Positions 34,252 to 43,873 are shown, counted from the stretch's first letter. The stretch: DNA of 64,000 nucleotides from Streptomyces qaidamensis (GCF_001611795.1 NZ_CP015098.1:8246001-8310000); one strand, 5' to 3'. A program made the numbers and translations. The notes: a model not told the origin generated them from the letters alone.

Positions 34252-35685
34252 ATGCGCAGACGTACTTTCCTCGCCGTCCCCGCACTGGGCGCGGCGGCCA
34301 CAGCGACCCTGCTGACCGGATCAGCGGCGTGGGCGTCACCGGCGGTGACGTACACCAACTCGCTGATCGCACGGCGGGCCGACCCGCACATCTTCCGGCA
34401 CATTGACGGCTACTACTACTACACCGCGACGGCGCCGGAGTACGACCGGATCATCCTGCGCCGGGCAGCGACGCTGCAAGGGCTGGCCGACGCGAGCGAG
34501 TCGGTGATCTGGCGCAAGCACGCCAGCGGTGACATGGGTGCGCACATCTGGGCGCCGGAGATCCACTCCATCAACGGCAAGTGGTACATCTACTTCGCTG
34601 CGGGCCGCAGCAACGACATCTGGCGGATCCGGATGTGGGTGCTGGAGAACAGCAGCCCCGACCCGTTCACCGGTGCCTGGGTCGAGAAGGGGCGCATCGT
34701 CACCCACGCGGACACGTTCTCCCTGGACGCGACCACGTTCACCCACAACGGCACCCGCTACCTGTCCTGGGCCCAGCAGGACCCGACGATCGGCAACAAC
34801 AGCAGCCTCTACCTGGCGCCGATGAGCAACCCGTGGACGATCTCCGGCACTCCGGCACGGCTGAGCGTGCCGACGCTGTCATGGGAGACCATCGGGCACA
34901 AGGTCAACGAAGCCCCGTCGGTGCTCATCCGCAACGGCAAGGTGTTCATGACCTACTCGGCCAGCGCCACGGACAGCAACTACTGCCTGGGGATGCTGAC
35001 CGCGTCGGCGTCCAGCAATCTGATGAGCCCGGCGTCGTGGAGCAAGAGGCAGCAGCCGGTGTTCAGGTCCAACGCCGCGACGAGCCAGTACGGCCCGGGG
35101 CACAACTCGTTCACGGTCTCCGAGGACGGGCAGAGCGACGTGCTGGTGTACCACGACCGCAGCTACCGGGACATCAGCGGCGATCCGCTGAACGACCCGA
35201 ACCGGCGGACCCGAATCCAGAAGCTGTACTGGAACGCCGACGGCACACCGAACTTCGGCATCCCGGTGCCGGACGGGGGCACGCCGCACCGGTTCAGGTC
35301 GTACAACTTCCCGGACCGGTACATCCGGCAGGTCTCGTTCCGCGGACGGATCGACGCGAACATGGCGAACCTGGCCGAGTCGCAGTTCCGCATCGTCACC
35401 GGGCTGGCCGGAAGCGGCACGGCGTCGCTGGAGTCGACCAGCCATCCCGGCTACTACCTGCGGAACCGGAACTACGAGATCTGGCTGGACAAGAACGACG
35501 GCACGACGGGGTTCAAGAACGCTGCGAGCTTCACCCGGCAGGCCGGCCAGGCCGACCCGGCCGCGGTGAGCTTCGAGTCGGTCAGCGCCCCGGGCCGCTA
35601 TCTGCGCCACTACAGCTACGCGCTCCACGTGCAGCCGTTGAGCACCGCCACCGACCGCGCGGACGCCACCTTCTACCTGGAGTAG
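34252..35685 (+). CDS. Secreted GH43-CBM42, exo-alpha-1,5-L-arabinofuranosidase-like
   Basis: 477 aa from the ATG at 34252, which has an AGGAG ribosome-binding site; the preceding 28 bases hold a duplicated GTCTGAGGAGT-like segment. The twin-arginine signal MRRRTFLAVPALGAAATA is cleaved near residue 29. GH43 covers 30-330 with Asp44 (RADPHI), Asp159 (SLDATTF) and Glu220 (NEAPSV), in the pattern of subfamily 26. A CBM42 (AbfB domain, about 335-477, HRFRSYNFPDRYIR) binds arabinofuranose side chains. Streptomyces enzymes of this layout release arabinose from the ends of alpha-1,5-arabinan. Confidence 0.87.
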   Translation: MRRRTFLAVPALGAAATATLLTGSAAWASPAVTYTNSLIARRADPHIFRHIDGYYYYTATAPEYDRIILRRAATLQGLADASESVIWRKHASGDMGAHIWAPEIHSINGKWYIYFAAGRSNDIWRIRMWVLENSSPDPFTGAWVEKGRIVTHADTFSLDATTFTHNGTRYLSWAQQDPTIGNNSSLYLAPMSNPWTISGTPARLSVPTLSWETIGHKVNEAPSVLIRNGKVFMTYSASATDSNYCLGMLTASASSNLMSPASWSKRQQPVFRSNAATSQYGPGHNSFTVSEDGQSDVLVYHDRSYRDISGDPLNDPNRRTRIQKLYWNADGTPNFGIPVPDGGTPHRFRSYNFPDRYIRQVSFRGRIDANMANLAESQFRIVTGLAGSGTASLESTSHPGYYLRNRNYEIWLDKNDGTTGFKNAASFTRQAGQADPAAVSFESVSAPGRYLRHYSYALHVQPLSTATDRADATFYLE

Positions 35686-35690
35686 CCGGC

Positions 35691-37124
35691 ATGCGACTGA
35701 AGTCAGCCCTCGCGGGCGCAAGCCTGCTCATCAGTGCGCTCGTTGTGGTACCTGGCCATGCGGCGTACGCGGCGGCGACGCGGTACGAGGCGGAGAGCGC
35801 CGCCGCCAGTTGCGTCGGCACCATCGATGCGAACTGGTCCGGGTTCTCCGGCACCGGCTTCTGCAACGCGAACAACGCAGTCGGTGCACACGTGCAATTC
35901 ACCGTGAACGCGGCGTCGGCGGGCACGGCCACGCTCGGCATACGCTTCGCCAACGGTGGGACAACTGCGCGCCAGGCACACGTTCTTGTCGACGGCGTGG
36001 CCGTCCAAAGTGTGTCGTTCGAGCCCACCGGTTCCTGGTCGACCTGGATGACGAAAACCGTCACGGTTTCGGTGAGCGCCGGCGACCACACCGTCCGGCT
36101 CAGCCCGGCTGCCTCCACCGGACTGTCCAACATCGACTATCTGGACTTCGGTCTCGGGGGAGGGCTGCCGGGCAGTTTCCAGTGGAGCTCCAGCGGGATA
36201 CTCATCTCGCCGAAATCCGATGCGACGCACAACATCCGCGCGCTCAAGGACCCGTCGGTCGTGTACCACAACGGCCGGTATCACGTCTTCGCCACGACCA
36301 CCAACCAAAGTGGCGCGTACAGCATGGTGTATCTGAACTTCACCAACTGGTCGCAGGCGAATTCCGCCTCACAGCGCTACCTCGACCGAACCGCGATCGG
36401 CAGCGGCTACAAAGCAGCGCCCCAGGTCTTCTACTTCGCGCCGCAGCAAAAGTGGTATCTCGTCTTCCAGACCGGATCGAACGCGGCGTACTCGACCACG
36501 TCCGACATCAGCAACCCGCGGTCATGGACCGCACCGAAGCCCTTCTACGCCAACGGAATGCCGCAGATCATCAGGGACAACATCGGCAACGGCTACTGGG
36601 TCGACTTCTGGGTGATCTGCGACAACGCAAAATGCCACTTGTTCTCCTCCGACGACAACGGCCACCTCTACCGGTCGGAGACCTCACTGTCGAACTTCCC
36701 CAACGGCTTCGGCAACACCGTCATCGCCATGCAGGACAGCGCTCGATATCCGTTGTGGGAAGCGGCCAGCGTATACCGTGTGTCGAGCTCGCAGTATCTG
36801 CTGATCGTCGAGGCGATCGGCTCCGGCGGCAAGCGCTACTTCCGCTCGTGGACGGCTCCGGCCATCACCGGACCGTGGACGGCGCTGGCCGCGACGGAGG
36901 CCGGCCCGTTCGCCGGCGCGGCCAACGTGACCTTCAGCGGCACACCGTGGACGCGCGACATCAGCCATGGCGAGATGATCCGTAACGGCATCGACCAGAC
37001 ACTGCCCATCAGCCCGTGCGGAATGCAGTACCTGTACCAGGGCAAAGACCCGAATGCCAGCGACCCGTACAGCATGCTGCCGTGGCGGCTCGGCCTGCTC
37101 ACCCAAACGAACTCGACATGCTGA
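35691..37124 (+). CDS. Secreted CBM35-GH62 alpha-L-arabinofuranosidase
   Basis: 477 aa from the ATG at 35691, 5 bases after the previous stop with its ribosome-binding site GGAG inside that gene. The signal peptide runs to about residue 27. CBM35 covers about 29-155 (RYEAESAAASCVG). GH62 covers 165-477, opening FQWSSSGILISPKSDATHNI with base Asp187 (KDPSVV) and acid Glu357 (LWEAASVY). GH62 enzymes remove arabinofuranose from xylan or arabinan. A CBM35 in place of the common CBM13 or CBM2 fits a pectin or arabinogalactan target. Confidence 0.9.
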   Translation: MRLKSALAGASLLISALVVVPGHAAYAAATRYEAESAAASCVGTIDANWSGFSGTGFCNANNAVGAHVQFTVNAASAGTATLGIRFANGGTTARQAHVLVDGVAVQSVSFEPTGSWSTWMTKTVTVSVSAGDHTVRLSPAASTGLSNIDYLDFGLGGGLPGSFQWSSSGILISPKSDATHNIRALKDPSVVYHNGRYHVFATTTNQSGAYSMVYLNFTNWSQANSASQRYLDRTAIGSGYKAAPQVFYFAPQQKWYLVFQTGSNAAYSTTSDISNPRSWTAPKPFYANGMPQIIRDNIGNGYWVDFWVICDNAKCHLFSSDDNGHLYRSETSLSNFPNGFGNTVIAMQDSARYPLWEAASVYRVSSSQYLLIVEAIGSGGKRYFRSWTAPAITGPWTALAATEAGPFAGAANVTFSGTPWTRDISHGEMIRNGIDQTLPISPCGMQYLYQGKDPNASDPYSMLPWRLGLLTQTNSTC

Positions 37125-37131
37125 GGTGGTC

Positions 37132-38928
37132 ATGAAACGTCGATTGCTCGCCGTGGTGGTCGCGATGATCACGGCAGTCGCGGGCACCGCCGGAGCCGGG
37201 AATTCGATCTGGGCTCCGGGGGCCGCAACGGTGACCGTCAACGGCGCTGTCGGGTACCAGAAGATTGACGGTTTCGGTTTCTCCGAATTCTTCGGGCGCG
37301 GGGCCATCATGCACGGCTCGCAGGGACTGTCGGACCAGAAGCAAAAGGAGGTCCTGGACCTGCTGTTGTCGCGTTCCAGCGGTGCGGGGCTGTCGATCCT
37401 GCGGCTCGGGATCGCCTCAGGCAGCGGCTCCATCCAGCCGGTGAATCCCGGTGGTCCGAACGCAACACCGCGTTACGTGTGGAACGGCAATGACGACGGT
37501 CAGGTCTGGCTTGCGCAACAGGCCAAGGCTTACGGCGTGAACCGGTTCTATGCCGACGCATGGAGTGCGCCGGGGTACATGAAGACCAACGGCACCGACA
37601 CCAACGGCGGCACGCTGTGCGGGCTGTCGGGCGCCACCTGCGCCAGCGGCGACTGGCGGCGCGCCTACGCGAATTATCTGGTGCAGTTCACCAAGTTCTA
37701 CGCCCAGGAAGGGATCCCCATCACCGATCTGGGATTCACCAACGAGCCGAACTGGACCACCGGCTATTCGTCGATGCGGCTGACGCCGGCACAAGCGGTG
37801 GAGTTCAGCAAAGTCCTCGGGCCGATGGCGGACACCCATGGGCTGAACATGGCCTGCTGCGATGTGGTCGGCTGGGACGGGCAGAAGACCTACACCAATG
37901 CAATCGAGGCCGACAGCACAGCACGCGGCCTGGTCGACCTGCACACCGGGCACTCGTACGGCAGCTACCCGAGCACACGCCTGGCCACATCGAAACCGAC
38001 GTGGATGTCCGAGTGGTCACCGGACGGCACTACATGGAACGAAGCCTGGGACGACGGCAGCGGCTACGACGGATACCGGGTGGCCAACGAGATTCACACG
38101 GCGCTGACCGGTGGCAACGTCAACGGCTATGTGTACTGGTACGGCGCATCCACCGGAACCACCCGCGGCTTCATCCAGCTCAACGGTGATGCCTACCGCG
38201 TGTCCAAGCGGCTGTGGGCGATGGCAAATTACAGCCGGTTCATCCGTCCGGGCGCAACGCGCATCGCAGCGTCCACCTCGGACAGCAATCTGCGCATTTC
38301 CTCCTTCCGCAACACCGACGGCAGCGTGGTCATGGTCGCGCTCAATGCAGCCACGAGCGCCAACCAGGTCACGTTCTCCTTGCAGACCACCGGGATCGGC
38401 GGCGGCACGGCAACGCCCTATCTCACGAACAGCGGCAACAGCATGACGGCCCAGCCCGCGACTGCGGTGTCGAATGGTGCCTTCACCGCAACCGTGCCGG
38501 CGCGGTCGGCCGTCACCTACGTCGTGCGGGACAGCGACTCCGCCTCGCGGTACGAGGCGGAGTCGGCGCCGGCGGTGTGCAGCGGCACCATCGACGCCGA
38601 CTGGCCCGGCTATTCGGGCACCGGATTCTGCAACGGTGACAACGCCGCCGGCGCCTATGCACAGTTCACCGTGAACGCGGCCAGCGCGGGCACCGCCACC
38701 ATCGCGGTCAGGTTCGCCAATGGCACCACGACGGCCCGGCCCGCGGATCTCATCGTCAACGGCACGCGAGTCCAGCAGGTGTCGTTCGAGGGCACGGGCG
38801 CATGGTCCAGGTGGATTTCGAAGACGCTGACCGTCAACGTCGGCGAGGGCAGCAACATCATGCGCTTCAACCCCACCGGCGCCGGCGGTCTGCCCAACCT
38901 CGACTACGTCGAACACGCCCCGGGCTGA
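37132..38928 (+). CDS. Secreted GH30-CBM35 endo-hydrolase
   Basis: 598 aa from the ATG at 37132, 7 bases after the GH62 stop. The signal peptide runs to about residue 23. The GH30 barrel and side domain cover about 30-460 (YQKIDGFGFSEFFGRG), with acid/base Glu205 in GFTNEPNW and nucleophile Glu294 in WMSEWSPDG. A CBM35 covers about 470-595. It is clearly a different subfamily from the GH30 at 20.5-22.0 kb. Glucuronoxylanase- or galactanase-type activity is possible; the neighbouring CBM35 modules suggest a uronate-bearing chain. Confidence 0.85.
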   Translation: MKRRLLAVVVAMITAVAGTAGAGNSIWAPGAATVTVNGAVGYQKIDGFGFSEFFGRGAIMHGSQGLSDQKQKEVLDLLLSRSSGAGLSILRLGIASGSGSIQPVNPGGPNATPRYVWNGNDDGQVWLAQQAKAYGVNRFYADAWSAPGYMKTNGTDTNGGTLCGLSGATCASGDWRRAYANYLVQFTKFYAQEGIPITDLGFTNEPNWTTGYSSMRLTPAQAVEFSKVLGPMADTHGLNMACCDVVGWDGQKTYTNAIEADSTARGLVDLHTGHSYGSYPSTRLATSKPTWMSEWSPDGTTWNEAWDDGSGYDGYRVANEIHTALTGGNVNGYVYWYGASTGTTRGFIQLNGDAYRVSKRLWAMANYSRFIRPGATRIAASTSDSNLRISSFRNTDGSVVMVALNAATSANQVTFSLQTTGIGGGTATPYLTNSGNSMTAQPATAVSNGAFTATVPARSAVTYVVRDSDSASRYEAESAPAVCSGTIDADWPGYSGTGFCNGDNAAGAYAQFTVNAASAGTATIAVRFANGTTTARPADLIVNGTRVQQVSFEGTGAWSRWISKTLTVNVGEGSNIMRFNPTGAGGLPNLDYVEHAPG

Positions 38929-38969
38929 ACAGCACACGCACTCCTCCGATCACACCTTCAGGAGTTGTC

Positions 38970-40373
38970 ATGCGAACGGCAGGCAGAACGGCGCTCACCG
39001 GCATACTCGGCCTCGGGTTGGCCCTCACCACCGTCTCCCCGGCGGCGGCCGCCCACCATCTGACCGACGGGACCTCGGTCGAGCTGATCGCCCGGCATTC
39101 GGGCAAGTGCGCCGACGTCGTCAGCGCCTCGACGGCCGACGGCGCCGAGGTCGGCCAGTACACGTGCAATGACGGGCTGAATCAGCTGTGGCGCATCCGC
39201 GACCTCGGTAACGGGTATGTGCAGCTCGCCGCCCGCCACTCCGGCAAGTGCCTGGACGTCTCGGGTGCCTCTGCCGCCGACAACGCGGCGGTCATCCAGT
39301 GGTCGTGCTCCTCCAGGACCAACCAGCAGTGGAAGATCGAGAACACCGGCACCGGCCACACCCGGCTGATGGCGCGGCATTCCGGCAAATGCCTCGAGGT
39401 CCCGGGCGCCTCGACCGCCAACGGCACCCGCCTCCGGCAGCAGACCTGCGCCACCGGGACCAACCAGCAGTGGGAGCTGAACACGGTGTCGAACCCCGCG
39501 ATCCCGGGACTGTTCGCCGACCCCAACATCGTGCGGTTCGGCGACACGTACTACCTCTACGCGACCACCGACGGCTTCGCCGGCTGGTCGGGCACCCAGT
39601 TCCGGGCCTTCTCCTCCAAGGACCTGGTCAACTGGACCGACCACGGCGTGATCCTGGACGTCGACAGCGACATCGCGTGGGCGGACAACTCGGCCTGGGC
39701 CCCGGGCATCGCCGAGAAGAACGGCAAGTACTACTTCTACTTCTCGGCCGGTCGCGCCAGCGGCGACACCCGCAAGCACCTGGGTGTGGCGGTGGCCGAC
39801 TCACCCACCGGCCCGTTCCGCGACGCCCTCGGCAAGCCGCTCGTGCCGGCCGGCTCCTATGCGGGCCAGATGATCGACCCGGCCGTATTCACCGACGCCG
39901 ACGGCAGATCGTACCTGTACTGGGGCCAGGGCTCCTCGCACCAGGTGCCGCTGAACAGCGACATGGTCTCGCTCAACTCCTCGCAGGTGCGCACCTACCG
40001 GCCAGCGAACTACAACGAGGGCAGCTTCGTCGCCAGGCGCGGCAACACGTACTACTTCATGTGGTCGGAGAACGACACCCGCTCAGAGGACTACCGGGTC
40101 GCCTACGCCACCGGCTCCTCACCGACCGGGCCCTGGGGCAACCGCGTCGGGACGATCCTCCAGAAAGACCTGAGCCAAGGCATCAAGGCCACCGGTCACC
40201 ACTCGGTCGTCCAGGTCCCCGGCACCGACCAGTGGTACATCGCCTACCACCGCTTCGCCATCCCGAACGGCGACGGCACCCACCGCGAAACCATGATCGA
40301 CCGCCTGTACTTCAATGCCGAAGGCAGCATCCGACCGGTCGTGCCGACCATTGACGGCGTCGACCCGGTATAA
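38970..40373 (+). CDS. Secreted CBM13-GH43 glycosidase
   Basis: 467 aa from the ATG at 38970 (AGGAG 5 bases upstream). The signal peptide ends near residue 28. A ricin-type CBM13 (30-170) has three GKCxDV/NQQW repeats. GH43 covers 176-460 with Asp184 (FADPNI), Asp303 (MIDPAVF) and Glu350 (NEGSFV). It resembles arabinofuranosidase/beta-xylosidase-type GH43 with short accessory segments. It is the last gene of the + strand enzyme run; the next operon is convergent. Confidence 0.85.
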   Translation: MRTAGRTALTGILGLGLALTTVSPAAAAHHLTDGTSVELIARHSGKCADVVSASTADGAEVGQYTCNDGLNQLWRIRDLGNGYVQLAARHSGKCLDVSGASAADNAAVIQWSCSSRTNQQWKIENTGTGHTRLMARHSGKCLEVPGASTANGTRLRQQTCATGTNQQWELNTVSNPAIPGLFADPNIVRFGDTYYLYATTDGFAGWSGTQFRAFSSKDLVNWTDHGVILDVDSDIAWADNSAWAPGIAEKNGKYYFYFSAGRASGDTRKHLGVAVADSPTGPFRDALGKPLVPAGSYAGQMIDPAVFTDADGRSYLYWGQGSSHQVPLNSDMVSLNSSQVRTYRPANYNEGSFVARRGNTYYFMWSENDTRSEDYRVAYATGSSPTGPWGNRVGTILQKDLSQGIKATGHHSVVQVPGTDQWYIAYHRFAIPNGDGTHRETMIDRLYFNAEGSIRPVVPTIDGVDPV

Positions 40374-40557
40374 GGATCTTCATCAGCGGGGGTACGGCGG
40401 CGTGAGGTCGGGTGGGCAGTGTCCAGCAGGCGGGCGTCTTCGGACTCGGTGAAGCCTTTGCGGCGGCCGTGGCATGGGCCGCGGTCGCGTTCACGGCGGA
40501 TGCGGTGGATCAGACGGTCGCGCCATCCGCGACCGCCAGAACCAGGCGTATCGAGGT
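40374..40557. other. Convergent intergenic region
   Basis: This 184-base region has no gene. On the - strand a short stretch reads RDRLIHRIRRERDR...GRRKGFTESEDARLL, which may be decayed transposase or other coding sequence, but I cannot assign a family. No clear terminator hairpin was found. Confidence 0.4.
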
Positions 40558-41451
40558 TTATCCCTTCAAGCCCGAACTGACGACGCCGCGGATGAAGTAG
40601 CGCTGAGCGAACAGGAAGATCACCAGGACGGGCACCACGTAGAGGGTGGCGGCGGCAGCCTGCACCGTGGCGTCGGGGTTGCCATGAGGGTCGACGTACA
40701 ACGAGGCGATAGCGACCGACAGTGTGGTCTGGTCGGGATCGAGGAACAGGGCCGGGGCGATCCAATCGCCCCAGGTCCAGGTGAACGAGAGCACAAAGGA
40801 AGTCAACAGCACGGGCCGGGACAGCGGCAGGAAGATCTGCACGAAGATCCGGCCGTACCCGCACCCGTCGATGATCGCCGCCTCCTCCAGTGAGGCGGGG
40901 ATGGCGGCGAAGAACTGGCGGAACAAGAACACCAGGAATGGCGAGGCCGCCAGGCCCCACATCACCCATGGCCAGTACGTGTTGACCAGTCCCACCCTGG
41001 CGAACAGCACGTACGTCGGGATCAGGGTGAGGATCTGCGGCAGCATCATGGTGGACAGCACCAGCACGAACAGCGGGCGTTTGCCGCGCCCACGCAGGCG
41101 GGCGAAGGCAAACCCGACCGCCGCACTGGACAACGTCACAAGAGTCGCGAACACGAACGACAGGAACGCCGAATTCCCCAGGTACGCCAGGAAGTTGATC
41201 TCGGTGAGGGCCTGAGTGAAGTTCCCCCACTGTGGATCCTCCGGCAGGATGTTCGCCGGGATCGTCACCCATTCCGCCTTGGTCTTCAACGCGGCAAGCA
41301 CAAGCCACACGAATGGGCCGGCGAACAGCACGGCGAGCGCCATCAGGATCAGGTAGGTGCGCGCCGCGTTGCCCCGACGGCGTGGGCGCCGACGCCGGGC
41401 AGTCGGCGGTGTGCTGACGGCGGGCGGCGTGGCCGCGGTGGTCTGCGTCAT
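40558..41451 (-). CDS. Sugar ABC transporter permease (MalG type)
   Basis: 297 aa with six predicted membrane helices. The conserved cytoplasmic EAA loop reads EEAAIIDGCGYGRIFVQIFLP. The start overlaps the stop of the first permease gene (ATGA region at 41448-41451). It is the third gene of the importer operon. No ATPase gene is present, so a shared MsiK-type ATPase elsewhere is expected, as in other Streptomyces sugar importers. Confidence 0.92.
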   Translation of the reverse strand: MTQTTAATPPAVSTPPTARRRRPRRRGNAARTYLILMALAVLFAGPFVWLVLAALKTKAEWVTIPANILPEDPQWGNFTQALTEINFLAYLGNSAFLSFVFATLVTLSSAAVGFAFARLRGRGKRPLFVLVLSTMMLPQILTLIPTYVLFARVGLVNTYWPWVMWGLAASPFLVFLFRQFFAAIPASLEEAAIIDGCGYGRIFVQIFLPLSRPVLLTSFVLSFTWTWGDWIAPALFLDPDQTTLSVAIASLYVDPHGNPDATVQAAAATLYVVPVLVIFLFAQRYFIRGVVSSGLKG

Positions 41452-42401
41452 CGGTCAGCCTCGCTGTCGACCTCGTAATGCACCCACAGCCGGCTGGACC
41501 GCAGCACGATGAGCGTGACGACCAGGATGACCAGGAAGAACACCCACAGCATCGCGGAGGCGTAACCGTAGCGATTGTTGGCGAAGTACTCCTCGTACAC
41601 CTGCACCATGAACAGGTGGGTGCTCTCCGGCACGTGAGTCACCTGGCCGACCTCGCGCGTCTGCGACAGCAACAGCGGCTGAATGACGATCTGGAAGGTG
41701 AAGATGACGCCGGTCACCACCTGGAAGAAGATGACCGGCGAGATCATCGGAACCGTGACGTTCCAAAACACCTGCCAGCGGTTGGCGCCGTCGATGATCG
41801 CCGCCTCTTCCAGTTCAGCCGGCACGCCCTGCAGGGCGGCAAGCATGATCACCATCCCGCCGCCGAGTCCCCACAGGATGAGGATGACCAGCGCGTAGAA
41901 CGCGTTCGGGTCGACCAGCCAGGTGACCGGAGGGATGCTGATCACATCGAGGATCTCGTTGAGGATGCCGACGTCCCGGTTGAAGATCAGCTTCCACATG
42001 ATGGCCGCGGCAACCATCGGGACGACCGATGGCAGGAAGAAGATCGCCCGGAACAGGCCGACCGCCTTCAGCCGCTGGTTGAGCAGCACTGCCAGACCGA
42101 GCCCGCCGGCCACCATGATCGGCACCGCGATCGCAGTGAACGCGAGGGTGCGGACCATGCTGGCGAGGACATCCGCGTCGTCAAAGAGTTCGGTGTAGTT
42201 GCGCAAGCCCACCCAGCGCCAACGTGGGCTGCGACCGTCGAAGTTGGTAAAGCTGATCGCCAACGCGTAGCCGAGCGGTAGCGCCGTGAGCAGTGCGAAG
42301 CCGAGCAGCCACGGCGAGGCGAACAGGTAGAACGTCCGGCTGGAATACCGCTGCCAGCCTTTCCTGCGTCGCCGGGTCCCTTTCGTTGTCATGGCGGTCA
42401 C
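41448..42401 (-). CDS. Sugar ABC transporter permease (MalF type)
   Basis: 317 aa, starting with GTG at 42401 that shares a base with the preceding stop; an ATG three codons in (42392) is possible. It has six membrane helices and the EAA loop ELEEAAIIDGANRWQVFWNV. It pairs with the MalG-type permease to import oligosaccharides released by the secreted enzymes. Confidence 0.92.
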   Translation of the reverse strand: MTAMTTKGTRRRRKGWQRYSSRTFYLFASPWLLGFALLTALPLGYALAISFTNFDGRSPRWRWVGLRNYTELFDDADVLASMVRTLAFTAIAVPIMVAGGLGLAVLLNQRLKAVGLFRAIFFLPSVVPMVAAAIMWKLIFNRDVGILNEILDVISIPPVTWLVDPNAFYALVILILWGLGGGMVIMLAALQGVPAELEEAAIIDGANRWQVFWNVTVPMISPVIFFQVVTGVIFTFQIVIQPLLLSQTREVGQVTHVPESTHLFMVQVYEEYFANNRYGYASAMLWVFFLVILVVTLIVLRSSRLWVHYEVDSEADR

Positions 42402-43828
42402 TAGCCGATCTGGTCCTTGCCTTGCTGCAAGAGCTTGTTGATCTCATCGGTGATCGCCTTGCCTGCGGCCTCGACGGTGACCTCGTTCTTGATGGCCCGC
42501 AGAAGGTGCTTGTTGAGTACGGGGTCCCATGCGGTGGCGCCGCCGATGTAGGGAGAGTCGGGCAGTTGCTCGGCGTACTCCAACTCGGCCTGCTGCGTCT
42601 GATAGACCTGCTTCTGGTACGGCAGCTCCTGAGGCATCATCTCCAGCTGCGATTTCAAGGCCGGAATGCCCCAGCCGCTCTTGGCCCGGTCCTCCGACGG
42701 CTTCCCGGCCATGAAGTACTCCATGAGCTTCCAGGCCTCGTCCTTGTGCTTGGCCTTCGCGGGGATGTAGGCGCCCCAGCCCGCGTACGTCGGACTGATC
42801 CGCTTGTCGCCCATCACCGGTGCAGGCGCCATCGCGATGTTGTTCTTGATCTCGTCGGACTCTTCGACGAAATTGCCGCCGTACCAGTAACCGTCTTGGG
42901 TGATCGCCATCCGCTTGGCGAGGAACAGCGACAGGTCTGCGCCGTCCGGCGCCGGGTCGAGGGAGGTGGGACCGACGCCGGCCTTGGCGAAGTCGACGTA
43001 CCACTTCAGCGCTCGCAGGGCCTGCGGCGTGGTCATATCGGTCTCGGTCAGGTCCGAGCTGTAGACCTCGCCGCCCTGCTGGAGAATCATCATCGAGAGC
43101 GGCGCGTACAGGTTCCATGCCCATTCCAGGCCGAGGCCGTAGACCTGAGTCTTGCCGCCGCTCTTCTTGGTCAGCTTCTTCCCGATCTCCAACAGCTCGT
43201 CGTAGGAGATCGGCTCGGTCGTGCTCAGCGGCTCGATCTTGGCCTCTTTGAACAGCGCCCGGTTGTACCAGAGCGTCGCGTCCTGGCTCCAGTCCTTGAC
43301 GAGCCCGTAGTACGGGCCACTGCCGATCTGCTTGCCGTCCCACCGAAAGCTGTCGTTGACAGGCAGCAGGCTTTCCTTGTTCAACACGCTGCTCTTGTCC
43401 AGGTACTGGTCCAGCTCGGTGGCCAACCCCTGTGCATTGGTCCGCGCACTGCCGACGGCCGGCCCGCGCACGAAGTCCGGTGGCTCGTTCGAGGCGAGCA
43501 TCGCGTTGAGCCGGGTGCCGTCGTGCGCAATAAACCTGATCTTGATATCGGGGTTCTTGGCCTCGAAGTCGGCGATCTGCTCCTTCGTCAGTTCGTTGGC
43601 CATGTACATAACGGTCAGGACGGTCTTGCCGTCGCCGGACTCCGTGCTGGCGTTGCAGGCTCCGAGCAGCGGCACTGATAACGCGCCACCGGCCGCAAGC
43701 GCCGAACTGGTGAGGAAGCGGCGCCGGCTGATGTGTTGGCCTGCCGGCGGCCTGGGGAACTGGCTCACGGCGCCGGCCGGAGCGGCGCCGATCAGCTGGG
43801 TGCGGCGGGGAAGCTGGGGCACGAGCAC
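42401..43828 (-). CDS. Sugar-binding lipoprotein of the ABC importer
   Basis: 475 aa from the GTG at 43828; a GTG two codons later is possible. A twin-arginine motif (SRRRFLTSSALAAGG) precedes the lipobox PLLGAC, with the lipidated Cys near residue 58. The rest is a family-1 solute-binding protein (EIGKKLTKKSG, then YAGWGAYIPAKAKHKDEAWK). It has an unusually long 35-residue N-region before the RR, so the true start may be further in. The promoter (TTGACA-17-TAGCTT) carries two LacI-type operators. It likely captures galactan, arabinan or rhamnogalacturonan oligosaccharides. Confidence 0.9.
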   Translation of the reverse strand: MLVPQLPRRTQLIGAAPAGAVSQFPRPPAGQHISRRRFLTSSALAAGGALSVPLLGACNASTESGDGKTVLTVMYMANELTKEQIADFEAKNPDIKIRFIAHDGTRLNAMLASNEPPDFVRGPAVGSARTNAQGLATELDQYLDKSSVLNKESLLPVNDSFRWDGKQIGSGPYYGLVKDWSQDATLWYNRALFKEAKIEPLSTTEPISYDELLEIGKKLTKKSGGKTQVYGLGLEWAWNLYAPLSMMILQQGGEVYSSDLTETDMTTPQALRALKWYVDFAKAGVGPTSLDPAPDGADLSLFLAKRMAITQDGYWYGGNFVEESDEIKNNIAMAPAPVMGDKRISPTYAGWGAYIPAKAKHKDEAWKLMEYFMAGKPSEDRAKSGWGIPALKSQLEMMPQELPYQKQVYQTQQAELEYAEQLPDSPYIGGATAWDPVLNKHLLRAIKNEVTVEAAGKAITDEINKLLQQGKDQIG

Positions 43829-43842
43829 TCCACTCGAAGGGC

Positions 43843-43862
43843 GTGTTGAAACGATTTAACAT
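43843..43862. promoter_or_regulatory. LacI-type operator 1, importer promoter
   Basis: GTGTTGAAACGATTTAACAT, a near-perfect inverted repeat centred on CG, lies just after the expected transcription start of the importer operon. Confidence 0.8.
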
Positions 43863-43873
43863 TTGGGACTCGG

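Noticed and set aside
40374..40557. Transposase gene fragment after the last GH43
   Set aside because: The stretch has a few basic residues in a transposase-like pattern, but no family block could be matched, so I left it unassigned.
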